From NCBI GenBank assembly GCA_046351215.1, contig JAXLYX010000008.1, positions 310,001-374,000 of the forward strand: a DNA stretch of 64,000 nucleotides, read 5' to 3'. Below, piece by piece: positions 42,444-50,744 of the stretch. A program made the position numbers and the translations under genes. Source of the stretch: JAXLYX01 sp046351215 (GTDB lineage: Bacteria > Myxococcota_A > Polyangia > Polyangiales > Houyiibacteriaceae). Each line of letters begins with the position of its first letter. Positions within the stretch are counted from its first letter, which is position 1. The notes under the pieces are model-generated. The model saw nothing but the letters and a program-made list of their open reading frames with translations, did not search any database and was not told the origin of the DNA.

Positions 42444-42604
42444 GCCGCCTCGTCAGCGTCGGCCGAGGAGCGTAGCTCCGATCGGCCCACCATCGCGTGT
42501 TCCTGGACGTGCCGACCGGGCCCCCGTCGGGACGACGATTCTCGTGTCGAATCCTCTTGGGCGGTCGGGGGTGTTCGGGTTTCCTATGCCCCACGACGAA
42601 GACC

Positions 42605-43816
42605 ATGGAGCTCGAGCCACCTGCAGCACCACGAACGCCGCGCCCGATCGTGGGCGCCGTGCTGGCGACGATCACGATCGTTCTCGTGTACACGGGGCCG
42701 TTGCTGGTGCCCTTGTTCCGGGCGGATGAGCCGCTGCGAGCGACGCTCGCGCTCTGCGCCGCCTGGGCGCTGAGTCGTGCACTTGGCTTCGATGTAGGAG
42801 CGCTTCGTCGGAGCTTCCTCGTCATCGGGCTCGCGTGGGTGACGTGGGCGTCGCTTCGAGCCGATCTCTCCCCCGGCCCGGTGCCTTACCATCCGCCGCC
42901 CGGCTTGCGCCCGAGCTGGGTGCTGCAGGCGCTCGGATGGCGTCTTCTCGGCTGCCTGCCCGTCTGCTGGTTCTGGCTCGTCGCGGGGTTCCGACGTCCT
43001 GCACCCACGGAGAGCGGTGCGACGACGGCCCTGCGAGTCGCGACGGTCATCGCGCTCGTCGCCGCCACCGCTGCGTCGGTCCACTCGCTGCGGAAGCCCA
43101 CCATCGCCGAATGGATCGGGAGGCTTCCGCTCGCTGCGCGTGGGACGATGGCTCGGGCGGACATGGGGAGGGTCCAAGATCCCGCGCCGACGTTCGTGGC
43201 CTATCGCCGATTCCCCACGAATCGCGTCGTGCCGATGGAAGGTCAAGGAGGGCACCCCTATCCTGGAACGGTGGATGAGCCTTGGAGCCTCGACGCCGTG
43301 CGTCGAAGCTCGGTAGTGCAACCGAGCGGCGAGCGAGTGTCTCGCGGCATGCGCGTGACGATGCCCGGCGTTCCGGGGGGAACGATCTACGTAGGTCGGA
43401 TCTGTGATGGCACTTGGTGTTCGGCGTGGGCGGAGACGGGAAGAGGTGGCGACGACGACTACCGGTGGATTGGGATCGATCCGCTCGGTCGGGCGACTCG
43501 ATGGTCGGTTGATGCACCGCTCGAGGTCCGCGTGGATGCGAAGTCATGGAGGGCGTTTGCGCTCGTCGGAACCGACGACGTGCAGGTGGAGCCGATGCCC
43601 GAACGGATTCTCGAGGGTTTCGAGGACCCTCATGTTCGTTGCATCTTCCGCGATGCTTCCGTCCCACCCGCATGGCTCCTGGTGTCTTGGCTGGCCGTGC
43701 TGATATTCGGTCTCGCCCTGCGAACGGGAAGGCCATGGCCGGTCGTCGATGTGGGCCTGTTGCTGGTCGCGGCGAACGTGCCCTGCCTTCTGTGGGCGAT
43801 CGTTCCAGGCGCCTGA
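42605..43816 (+). CDS. Hypothetical membrane protein with large exported domain
   Basis: A 403-residue protein. Five to six helices occupy residues about 12-155. A polar domain (about 160-345) contains two Cys-bearing strands (GRICDGTWCSAWAE). Two final helices lie at about 350-400. The start MELEPP is chosen over an upstream GTG because it places the first helix near the N-terminus. The function is unknown. Confidence 0.72.
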   Translation: MELEPPAAPRTPRPIVGAVLATITIVLVYTGPLLVPLFRADEPLRATLALCAAWALSRALGFDVGALRRSFLVIGLAWVTWASLRADLSPGPVPYHPPPGLRPSWVLQALGWRLLGCLPVCWFWLVAGFRRPAPTESGATTALRVATVIALVAATAASVHSLRKPTIAEWIGRLPLAARGTMARADMGRVQDPAPTFVAYRRFPTNRVVPMEGQGGHPYPGTVDEPWSLDAVRRSSVVQPSGERVSRGMRVTMPGVPGGTIYVGRICDGTWCSAWAETGRGGDDDYRWIGIDPLGRATRWSVDAPLEVRVDAKSWRAFALVGTDDVQVEPMPERILEGFEDPHVRCIFRDASVPPAWLLVSWLAVLIFGLALRTGRPWPVVDVGLLLVAANVPCLLWAIVPGA

Positions 43817-43909
43817 GGGCCTTACCTCCGATCGGAGTACCTTCGCGCGTGTCCGAATGCTTGCCCCAGCCGCAGCTCGGATCGGTCGTTGCACGGCAAA
43901 TCATCAGAG

Positions 43910-43934
43910 GCCGTCGGGGCAGCGCCCCGACGGC
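43910..43934. terminator. Bidirectional terminator between convergent genes
   Basis: GCCGTCGGGGC-agc-GCCCCGACGGC forms a perfect 11-bp stem with a 3-base loop. It lies between the stop codons of the plus-strand membrane gene (43816) and the minus-strand barrel-like gene (43948), so it can end both transcripts. It is the strongest hairpin in the window. Confidence 0.85.
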
Positions 43935-43947
43935 GGAATGAGGCACC

Positions 43948-45354
43948 CTAGAGCCGGTACTCCGCCCCGAGCGTGAACGCGAGCCCCTCGGCGTAGTTCC
44001 GGTATCCGCCGTACGAGGACTCGACGTACGCGCCTTCCACCCAGCCCATGCCGCCGGTGAGGAAGAGCGAGCGCGAGCCTCCGTTGCCCCGCGCGAGGTA
44101 GCGCCCGGCCATCGTCGCGTACGAGTAGCCGATCGCCTCCGTTCCGGTGCCGCCGCGCAGGACGAGCCAGGCGCCGCGCGCGACGGGGATCTGCAACGCG
44201 ACGTCGACACTGCCGAAGGCCCAGCGGGAGTCGTGGAGGGCGAGCAGGCTCGTGGCGCGGACGTGGAGGCCGTCGAGCGCTCCGAGCCGGGCCGAGAGGG
44301 CGAGACCGAAGGAAGGCGTCGTCGAGAGCGTCTCGCTGCACGACGAGGTGGTGCAGCTGCTCTCGTAGCTCTGGTAGCGGAGCATCCCGACGCCGAGCCC
44401 GAGCTCGAGGAAGCGCATGTCGAGGCCTCCCAGGAGCGAGCCCTGCGCCTGCGTTCCGGTCGTCTCGCCGCGCACCATCACCGCCCCCGACGGATCCATC
44501 GAGGCGCGCGCGAACCAGGGTCCCGTGCCGCGGTAGGTGGCGTTCGCGTCGACGAGGATTCCGACCCCGAGGTCGCCGACGGTGAGGTAGGGACGAGCCT
44601 CGATCGCCAGCTGCCAGAGGCCGCCGACGCGCGCGGGTGCGACGATCGAAGAGGTCGTCGGCGATGTCGACGGTCGCGCGGCCGTTCCGACGCCGACGTC
44701 CTCGTTCACTCCGAGCTCGACTTCGGAGCGCGTGCTCGTGACGGCCGTGACCTCGCCGACGGCGACGCGTCGCGTCTGTCGCTCGACCGGCCCGCCGGCG
44801 AGCGAGGCATCGACGTCCTCGACGAATTCCACGTGCGCGCCGGTCGAGATCCCCTGCGCGCTCCCGAGGTCCACGACGACCGTTCGTCCATGCGTCGCCA
44901 CGGTGTGTCCGTTCGTCGAGGAGGCGCCGCTCGAGGCCGGCGCCACGAGCCGTACCGTCGCTCGCTCGAGCGCCAGCGCGCGTCCGTCGGCGAGCTCGAC
45001 CCACGGGGCGCCGTCCCGCTCGAAGAACGAGACGAAGCCCGCCTCGAGGACGATGTCCCCCACGATGCGCGGCGCGATGCTCGCGCTCGTGTCGAGGAGC
45101 ACGACCCGCCGCTCGTCGCAGGCCACGTAGAGCCGCGCGCCGGACGTCTCGAGCGCGAGCGCCCGGCAGCCGACGTCGAGATCGTTCGTGTGTCCGTCGG
45201 TCGCGTGGAGGCGCCCGTCCGAGAGGACGAACGCCGCATCGGGCGTGGGAGGAGGCGGAGTTCCATCCTGCGCGGAGGCGCGCGTGAGAGGCGAAGCCAA
45301 GAGGGTGGCGGCGAGGAGCGTGCCCCTCGCGATTCGGAAGGAGGATTTCGACAT
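43948..45354 (-). CDS. Exported protein with C-terminal beta-barrel-like region
   Basis: A 468-residue protein with an N-terminal signal peptide (FRIARGTLLAATLLASPL, ending ASAQ). Residues about 30-230 are beta-strand-rich with repeated VxxDLG and VxxVTSTRS patterns. The C-terminal 230 residues alternate hydrophobic and polar residues with many Gly/Tyr, like an outer-membrane barrel, and the last residues GLAFTLGAEYRL end in an aromatic-x-Leu as barrels often do. Barrel structure is inferred, not shown. The function is unknown. Confidence 0.75.
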   Translation of the reverse strand: MSKSSFRIARGTLLAATLLASPLTRASAQDGTPPPPTPDAAFVLSDGRLHATDGHTNDLDVGCRALALETSGARLYVACDERRVVLLDTSASIAPRIVGDIVLEAGFVSFFERDGAPWVELADGRALALERATVRLVAPASSGASSTNGHTVATHGRTVVVDLGSAQGISTGAHVEFVEDVDASLAGGPVERQTRRVAVGEVTAVTSTRSEVELGVNEDVGVGTAARPSTSPTTSSIVAPARVGGLWQLAIEARPYLTVGDLGVGILVDANATYRGTGPWFARASMDPSGAVMVRGETTGTQAQGSLLGGLDMRFLELGLGVGMLRYQSYESSCTTSSCSETLSTTPSFGLALSARLGALDGLHVRATSLLALHDSRWAFGSVDVALQIPVARGAWLVLRGGTGTEAIGYSYATMAGRYLARGNGGSRSLFLTGGMGWVEGAYVESSYGGYRNYAEGLAFTLGAEYRL

Positions 45355-45466
45355 GAAGGAATGCAAGAGCAAGGGACGTACCAGGCGCACGGAGGCGCTT
45401 GGAGCTCCGAGGATCGGCGAATCGCGCGATCGGCCGCATCGCCTCGTCGGGGGACGTGCCGCCTCG

Positions 45467-45483
45467 CGTGACTCGGAGTCACG
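45467..45483. promoter_or_regulatory. Perfect inverted repeat in a divergent promoter region
   Basis: CGTGACTC-G-GAGTCACG has 8-base arms with a one-base spacer. It lies between the divergent barrel-like gene (starts 45354) and the small lipoprotein (starts 45578), as expected for an operator serving one or both. The rest of the 45355-45577 gap holds nothing else I can identify. Confidence 0.45.
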
Positions 45484-45577
45484 GGTGTGAATTGCGGTGT
45501 GGTCCGGGTGGTGTCGAGAGCACGGCGCGGCGAGGAGAGTTTCACGGCCCCCGCGCCCTCCGTAGTACCCTCCCCCG

Positions 45578-45997
45578 ATGACCACCCCACCGCTCGCGCG
45601 CTCTCTCTTCCTCCTCGCCCTCCTCAGCCTCGCCGCCGCCTGCGGCGGGACCGCTTCGGAGGCCGAGTCGTCGACCTCGAGCGGTGGCGAGGCCGCGACC
45701 GGCTCGTTCCTGCCGGCGCAGGGAGAGCATGCGATCGGCGTCTATTTCCAGGTCGTCGGTGCGGACGACGCCGACGGAGGCCGTGGCCTCGTCGCCGAGC
45801 TCGGAGCGCGCGGAGGCCTCGCGGGCGTCGGTCAGCTCTCGTGCGACCAGGGTGCGGCGGAGTCGCTCGGGAGGTCCCCGGACGATGTCGTCGTCTCCGC
45901 CGCGTTCCGCACGCGCGAGGACGCCGACCGCTTCGTCGCGGCATGGGGACGACCCATCCTCGGGATCGCCGAGTTCACGGCGTATTGTCGCGACTGA
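45578..45997 (+). CDS. Small hypothetical lipoprotein
   Basis: A 139-residue exported protein. The signal peptide ends in LAAACGG (lipobox cysteine about residue 22), followed by a Ser/Glu-rich linker. The mature core (GEHAIGVYFQVVG, DVVVSAAFRTREDADRFVAA) resembles a small alpha/beta domain. I recognise no family. Confidence 0.7.
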   Translation: MTTPPLARSLFLLALLSLAAACGGTASEAESSTSSGGEAATGSFLPAQGEHAIGVYFQVVGADDADGGRGLVAELGARGGLAGVGQLSCDQGAAESLGRSPDDVVVSAAFRTREDADRFVAAWGRPILGIAEFTAYCRD

Positions 45998-46083
45998 TCG
46001 AGGCGCGCAGCCGACGCGCTCGCCGCGCGTCGAAGCTGCGATCTCCGACCGAGCGTACGCGCCCGCACGGGAGCAGGAGGACC

Positions 46084-47421
46084 ATGGGAAGGCCGCGCTC
46101 CACCGCGAGACCGAAGGGTACCTGGGAGCCCGCTCTGCGCGACGCACCGCTCGAGGCCCAAAGGCTCGAGAGCGTCGACGCGGACCGCTGGTACCGAGTC
46201 GTTCCCATCGCGCTCGCGGACGAGGAAGCGTTGCCTCCCCTGCACGAGGGGGTGGGCGTGCCGTTCCCGCTGCCCGAGAGCACGACGTTTCGCGTCGATC
46301 GGAAGCTCGTCGGACGCGGCGACGTCAGGGCCTACCGTGGCGACGTCATCCTGGTGTCGGAGCGCTTCGCTCGGGCGCTCCGGGCGAGCGCGATCCCGGG
46401 ATGCAGGGTCGCCGAGGTCCCCCACGGAACGCCGCTCGACGTGCACGGTCGGAGGTTGCACCGCCTCTTCCTCGATCTCCCTCCGTTCGTGCTCGACCGA
46501 CGGACCGAGACGTGGACGCGTCCCTCGCCGAGGAAGCCCCCCTCCGCGCGCGCGCCTGCGGTGACCGTGCAGGGCCTCGAAGCCTTTCCGGTGTCGCCCG
46601 CGACCTTCGTGCATCCACCCGACACGTCGTGTCCGATCGGCTTCACCCAGTGGTTCGGCGTCGGCCCTGGTCCGTCGGCGTTCCGAGGGCTGCTCGTCCA
46701 TGGAGCGTGGCTGCGAGCGTTCGGCGCGGTCCTCTCCGAGCCGAGCGAGCTCGTGCTCGAGCCGGTCGAGGTGGTCGGGGGCCGAGCGCTTCCGGCCTTC
46801 CCTCTGCAGGGGCCGCTCGAGGAGCCGCGCGCCGACGAGGCTCCCTCGCGCTCGCTCGACGTCCTCGTCGCTCGCGTGGGGGAGGGCGCGGCGCGCTACG
46901 CGCACGAGCTCCCGGGCCCGACCGCCCTCGAGGCGGCGAGACGTGCGCTGCGCGAGGCGGCGTCGCGTGCGGTCGCTCGGGCGCCCGACGTGCTCGAGCC
47001 GCTCTTCGCGTCGCTCTCGGGCGCGTCCATGTTCGGTGGGGCGCTCCGGATCTTCCCCATCGCGGCAGCTCCCGGAGCCGCCGCGCTCCCGTCGGCGCGG
47101 TACGGATACGCGGACACGCTGGTCGAAGCGAACGATGAGCAACGATGTCGGGAATGGGGCATCACGCGCCCGCCGGGCTTTCTCGTGTTCGGAACGCGCA
47201 TCGGGGATCCCCCGAGCCTCTGGGCGCTCTCGGACCGCGGCATGGTGCATCTCCTCTCGTCGTCGGGGGCGATCCTCGGCGCCGGGGTCCCGCCGACCGA
47301 GTGGCTCGGCGATCAGCTCGCCGACCTCGAGTACGCATGGTCCAACCGGGAGGCCGTGCCGTTCACCGTGGGTGACTGGATCGGCTACGACGAGGCGCTG
47401 CGGCCGCAGGGGGGGCGCTGA
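46084..47421 (+). CDS. Two-domain immunity-like protein
   Basis: A 445-residue cytoplasmic protein without signal or membrane segments. The N-terminal 150 residues include GDVILVSERFARALRASAIP and GCRVAEVP, reminiscent of the Imm11/DUF1629 immunity family. The C-terminal third includes ITRPPGFLVFGTRIGDPPSL, ALSDRGMVHLLSSSGAI and WSNREAVPFTVGDWIGYD, resembling SMI1/SUKH-type immunity domains. Both assignments are by eye. GGAGGACC directly precedes the ATG. No toxin gene is adjacent; its function stays open. Confidence 0.68.
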   Translation: MGRPRSTARPKGTWEPALRDAPLEAQRLESVDADRWYRVVPIALADEEALPPLHEGVGVPFPLPESTTFRVDRKLVGRGDVRAYRGDVILVSERFARALRASAIPGCRVAEVPHGTPLDVHGRRLHRLFLDLPPFVLDRRTETWTRPSPRKPPSARAPAVTVQGLEAFPVSPATFVHPPDTSCPIGFTQWFGVGPGPSAFRGLLVHGAWLRAFGAVLSEPSELVLEPVEVVGGRALPAFPLQGPLEEPRADEAPSRSLDVLVARVGEGAARYAHELPGPTALEAARRALREAASRAVARAPDVLEPLFASLSGASMFGGALRIFPIAAAPGAAALPSARYGYADTLVEANDEQRCREWGITRPPGFLVFGTRIGDPPSLWALSDRGMVHLLSSSGAILGAGVPPTEWLGDQLADLEYAWSNREAVPFTVGDWIGYDEALRPQGGR

Positions 47422-47468
47422 GGCAGTTGCCCGCGGCGGCACGCCCCGCCCCTCACCCTTCCGGGGAA

Positions 47469-47484
47469 TGGAACTCGCGTTCCA
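47469..47484. promoter_or_regulatory. Inverted repeat upstream of esterase gene
   Basis: TGGAAC-TCGC-GTTCCA is a perfect 6-base inverted repeat with a 4-base spacer, about 65 bases before the esterase ATG, within the gap 47422-47547. The TTTGCATAT just after it may be a -10 region. Confidence 0.4.
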
Positions 47485-47547
47485 CTTTGCATATCCTCCG
47501 TCGCGACCGAGGCCCGGCGTCGCCGTCTTCGCACCTCGGGACGAAGG

Positions 47548-48786
47548 ATGCGTATGCGGAATCGGATCATGGCGGGGCTCGGCCTCGCGACGTTGGCCCT
47601 GGGGATCGGCGCGTGCGACGAGGCCTCCTCCTACGGGCCTCCGCACTACAAGGCGCAGAGCGGCACCCCCGAGGCGGTCGCGTACACGGCGGGGCTCACG
47701 CGCTATCTCGGCACGGCGAGGCCGGTCGAGACGCAGTCGTTCGGTCCCGCCGAGACGGCCTACACCTTCGATCCCGCCGACGGCCCGGTCTGCATGCGAG
47801 GCGCGCCCTACGCAGCGACCGTGCGCGAGACGCCGAGCGAGGATCTGCTGATCTTCCTCCAGGGCGGAGGTGCTTGCTGGAGCGACTTCTGCCTCGCGAT
47901 CACCGGCGCTCCGACCGGCATCCCCGCGATCGGTCTCCTGAACCCCGTCGACGGCAATCCGACGAAGGACTTCGACGTCCTCTACCTCCCCTACTGCGAC
48001 GGCTCGCTCTTCGCCGGCGACTCCGAGACCGACGAGAACGGCGACGGGAACCCCGATCGCATCCAGCACGGCCTGCAGAACCTCTCGGCCGCGCTGACCG
48101 TCGGCTACGAGCACTTCCCGCATCCGCGCCGCATCGTGCTCGCCGGGAGCTCGGGCGGCGGGTTCGGGACGATCATGGCGACGCTCCTCGTGCGCTACGT
48201 CTATCCGGGCGTGCCGATCGACGTGCTCAACGACGCCGGTCTCGGCGTCGCGCACGCGGGCGACCCTTCCTTCGTGCAGAAGCTCATCACGGAGTTCGGC
48301 GCCGAGGCCTTCATCCCGGCCGACTGCCCCGACTGCATCGCCGACGGCAACATCACGGGCCTCGTCGACTACATGCTCGCGCGCGATCCAGACCTGCGGG
48401 TCGCCGCGATCTCCTCCTGGTACGACTTCGTGATCGGGAACCTCTTCCTGATGGAGTCTCCGACGACGTTCCGCGACGACGTCGCCGCCGCGACGAGCGC
48501 GCTCCACGCGAAGTACCCGGGTCGCTACCAGCGCTTCCTCTACGACGGAACGGCGCACACGGCGCTGCTCGGCGGCCTCGCGACGGGCATCCTCGGCGAC
48601 GATCTCTCGGCGATCGAGGTCCCGCCGAACTTCCTCGCCTCCGCGTCGAAGATCACGCTCGCCGACTACGCGACGCTCTCGGTGAACGGCGTGGTCCTCG
48701 AGGACTGGATCGCGGCGATGCTCGCGAACGACGCGGCGGCCTGGACCGATCTCGTGCAGCCGGCGGGACCGCCGCCTTCGAACTGA
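47548..48786 (+). CDS. Pectinacetylesterase-family lipoprotein (NOTUM-like hydrolase)
   Basis: A 412-residue exported hydrolase. The signal peptide ends in LGIGAC (lipobox). Family motifs are FLQGGGACWSDFCLA (oxyanion region), YLPYCDGSLFAGD, LAGSSGGGFGTI (Ser nucleophile), NDAGLG with an Asp candidate, and DGTAHTALL with the His candidate. The PAE/NOTUM family removes acyl groups from polysaccharides or proteins; no pectin context exists here, so the substrate is unknown. A strong terminator hairpin follows the stop. Confidence 0.88.
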   Translation: MRMRNRIMAGLGLATLALGIGACDEASSYGPPHYKAQSGTPEAVAYTAGLTRYLGTARPVETQSFGPAETAYTFDPADGPVCMRGAPYAATVRETPSEDLLIFLQGGGACWSDFCLAITGAPTGIPAIGLLNPVDGNPTKDFDVLYLPYCDGSLFAGDSETDENGDGNPDRIQHGLQNLSAALTVGYEHFPHPRRIVLAGSSGGGFGTIMATLLVRYVYPGVPIDVLNDAGLGVAHAGDPSFVQKLITEFGAEAFIPADCPDCIADGNITGLVDYMLARDPDLRVAAISSWYDFVIGNLFLMESPTTFRDDVAAATSALHAKYPGRYQRFLYDGTAHTALLGGLATGILGDDLSAIEVPPNFLASASKITLADYATLSVNGVVLEDWIAAMLANDAAAWTDLVQPAGPPPSN

Positions 48787-48794
48787 GCCGGACA

Positions 48795-48820
48795 CGCCCC
48801 GGGGCACGGACCCCGGGGCG
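48795..48820. terminator. Bidirectional terminator-like hairpin
   Basis: CGCCCCGGGG-cacgga-CCCCGGGGCG forms a perfect 10-bp stem with a 6-base loop. It lies between the stop codons of the esterase (48786) and the convergent oxidoreductase (48827), so it probably ends both transcripts. Confidence 0.8.
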
Positions 48821-48826
48821 CCTTCC

Positions 48827-49915
48827 TCAGGCCGCGTTGAGCTCGGCGACGAAGCGGATCACGTCGAGGTCCATCGAGCCGACGATGAACGTGCCGACCT
48901 TCGACGACTTCCAGGCCTGGAAGCGATCCTTGATGCGATCGCGCGAGCCGACGAGGTAGATCGCGTCGACCATCTCGTCGGTCACGCCGCGGATCGCGCC
49001 CTCGCGATCGCCGGCGAACCAGAGGTCCTGGATCTTCTCGCACTCGCCCTCGAAGCCCGAGCGCGCGAGGAAGTCCTTGTAGAAGTTCTGCTTCTTCGAG
49101 CCCATGCCGCCGATGTAGAAGCCGAGCTGCTGCTTCAGCGGGACGCGCGCGCGCTCGAGGTCGTCGTCGATCACGACGGAGACCGTGACGGCGATGTCGA
49201 AGTTCTCCCAGCCGCGCGGCTTCGCCGACTTCGCGAAGCCCTCGGTGAGGTTCTTCTCGACGTAGCGCGAGTCGTAGGGATTGAACGTCGTGAGGAGCAG
49301 GCCGTCACAGAGCTCGCCGGCCTGGGCCTGCGCCTTCTGCGCGAGCGCGCCGACGTAGATGGGGATGTTCGGGTTGCCGTGGAGGATGCTCTTCAGCGGC
49401 TTGCCCTGACCGGTCGAGCCCGGACCGTCGTAGGGGATGCGGTACTTCTCGCCGTGGAAGACCAGCGGCTCCTTCCGCTCGATGATCTTGCGGACGATCG
49501 TCACGTACTCGCGGACCCAGGTCAGCGTCTTGTCGAAGGGCTGGCCGTGCCAACCCTCGACGACCTGCGGGCCCGAGGTGCCGAGGCCGAGCATGAAGCG
49601 GCCGCCCGAGAGCTCGTCGAGCGTCATCGCCGTCATCGCCGTGTTCGCCGGGCTGCGACCCGGGATCTGCATGATCGACGTGCCGAGCTTGATCTTCGAC
49701 GTGTGCGCGCCGATCCACGCGAGCGGCGTCACCGCGTCCGAGCCCCACGCCTCGGCGGTCCACACCGAGTCGTAGCCGAGGCGCTCGGCCTCCTGGACCT
49801 TGCCGATGGGGAGCCCGTTGTGGGTCGCGAAACCCATCTTGTCGGCGTCCTTCATCTGGGCGATGGCGCCGCCCATCTTGGCTCCCGAGTAGCCGACCAT
49901 GAATCCGAGCTTCAT
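48827..49915 (-). CDS. Luciferase-like (LLM) F420- or flavin-dependent oxidoreductase
   Basis: A 362-residue TIM-barrel enzyme. GYDSVWTAEAWGSDAVTPLA near residue 48 and the GRFMLGLGTSGPQVVEGWHG segment (about residue 105) are hallmark LLM motifs. PIYVGALAQKAQAQAGELCD and VGSRDRIKDRFQAW come later. The length fits F420-dependent members more than classical luciferase. The cofactor is not decided by the sequence. It stands alone on the minus strand. Confidence 0.9.
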   Translation of the reverse strand: MKLGFMVGYSGAKMGGAIAQMKDADKMGFATHNGLPIGKVQEAERLGYDSVWTAEAWGSDAVTPLAWIGAHTSKIKLGTSIMQIPGRSPANTAMTAMTLDELSGGRFMLGLGTSGPQVVEGWHGQPFDKTLTWVREYVTIVRKIIERKEPLVFHGEKYRIPYDGPGSTGQGKPLKSILHGNPNIPIYVGALAQKAQAQAGELCDGLLLTTFNPYDSRYVEKNLTEGFAKSAKPRGWENFDIAVTVSVVIDDDLERARVPLKQQLGFYIGGMGSKKQNFYKDFLARSGFEGECEKIQDLWFAGDREGAIRGVTDEMVDAIYLVGSRDRIKDRFQAWKSSKVGTFIVGSMDLDVIRFVAELNAA

Positions 49916-50036
49916 CGTGCACCTCTCCGTCGACCGAACGCTCCGTACATCGCGAACGATGCGGCCTCGGCCCCGTGCGCGGGCGTGCGCGGCCGGGGGG
50001 GCCTGGGCGTGAAGGCCGATCCAGGTTTACACGATG

Positions 50037-50507
50037 TCAACCTCGGTGGCCAGGGACACCGAGGGCGGTCGCGATGGGGCGGAGGGCGCCGTGGACGGCG
50101 GCCCGGACGACGCTCTCGCGGTCGACGGAGCCGAGGGGCCCCTCGGCCCGCGCCCGCCCTTCGAGGACGGCGCGCATCGCTCCGGTCCGGCGGTCCTCGA
50201 CGAGGACCGAGACGGCGCAGAGAAGGTGCTCGTCCGCGCCCCGGCGCCGCGTCTCGAGCGACGTGACCGAGGCCCGGAGCCGGAAAGCGGCCCGATTCTC
50301 GGGGACCAGGCGCACGGAATCCGTGTGGGCGAGCTCCTCGAGCACCGCCGCCTCGAGCGCGCGCGTCAGCTCCGGCGCGGTCGCGGCCTCGGAGCCGGCG
50401 AGGGCGACGGGGGTCTTGCGTGGCTGGGCGAGGGCCGGGGCTCCCGCACCGAGCAGGCCGGCGGCCACGGTGGCGAGGAAGGAACGGCGCGGCAGTGCGA
50501 GCGACAT
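50037..50507 (-). CDS. Hypothetical exported protein
   Basis: A 156-residue protein with a Tat-like RRSFLATVAAGLLG signal followed by AGAPALAQ (probable cleavage). The mature part (about 120 residues) is helical and strand-mixed with no known motif. It is divergent from the HAD-like gene. The 50508-50744 gap between them includes AT-rich TCAAAATTTGCACAG and a TTATAA just before 50745 that may be promoter parts. Confidence 0.7.
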   Translation of the reverse strand: MSLALPRRSFLATVAAGLLGAGAPALAQPRKTPVALAGSEAATAPELTRALEAAVLEELAHTDSVRLVPENRAAFRLRASVTSLETRRRGADEHLLCAVSVLVEDRRTGAMRAVLEGRARAEGPLGSVDRESVVRAAVHGALRPIATALGVPGHRG

Positions 50508-50744
50508 CGGAAGCCTCCTGGACCCGCCTCGGAGGCGGAGCCCATGCCCGACGAATACGGGAAGGCGATCCAGGTGGTCAAAATTTGCACAGCGGCCACG
50601 CGGCTCGTCGACGAACCCTCTCAGGATGCCCGACGTTGGCCGGCCCGGTCAGTCCGGGCTCGCGGGCTCCCCGTTCGCGAAGGGCTCGTCGCGACCGCCG
50701 TGTCGCGATGGACGCTCCCGGCAGGCGCCGTTATAAGCAGGTCC

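Noticed and set aside
50731..50736. TTATAA upstream of the HAD-like gene as a -10 box
   Set aside because: It lies only 9 bases from the ATG and no -35 element fits, so a promoter is not asserted.
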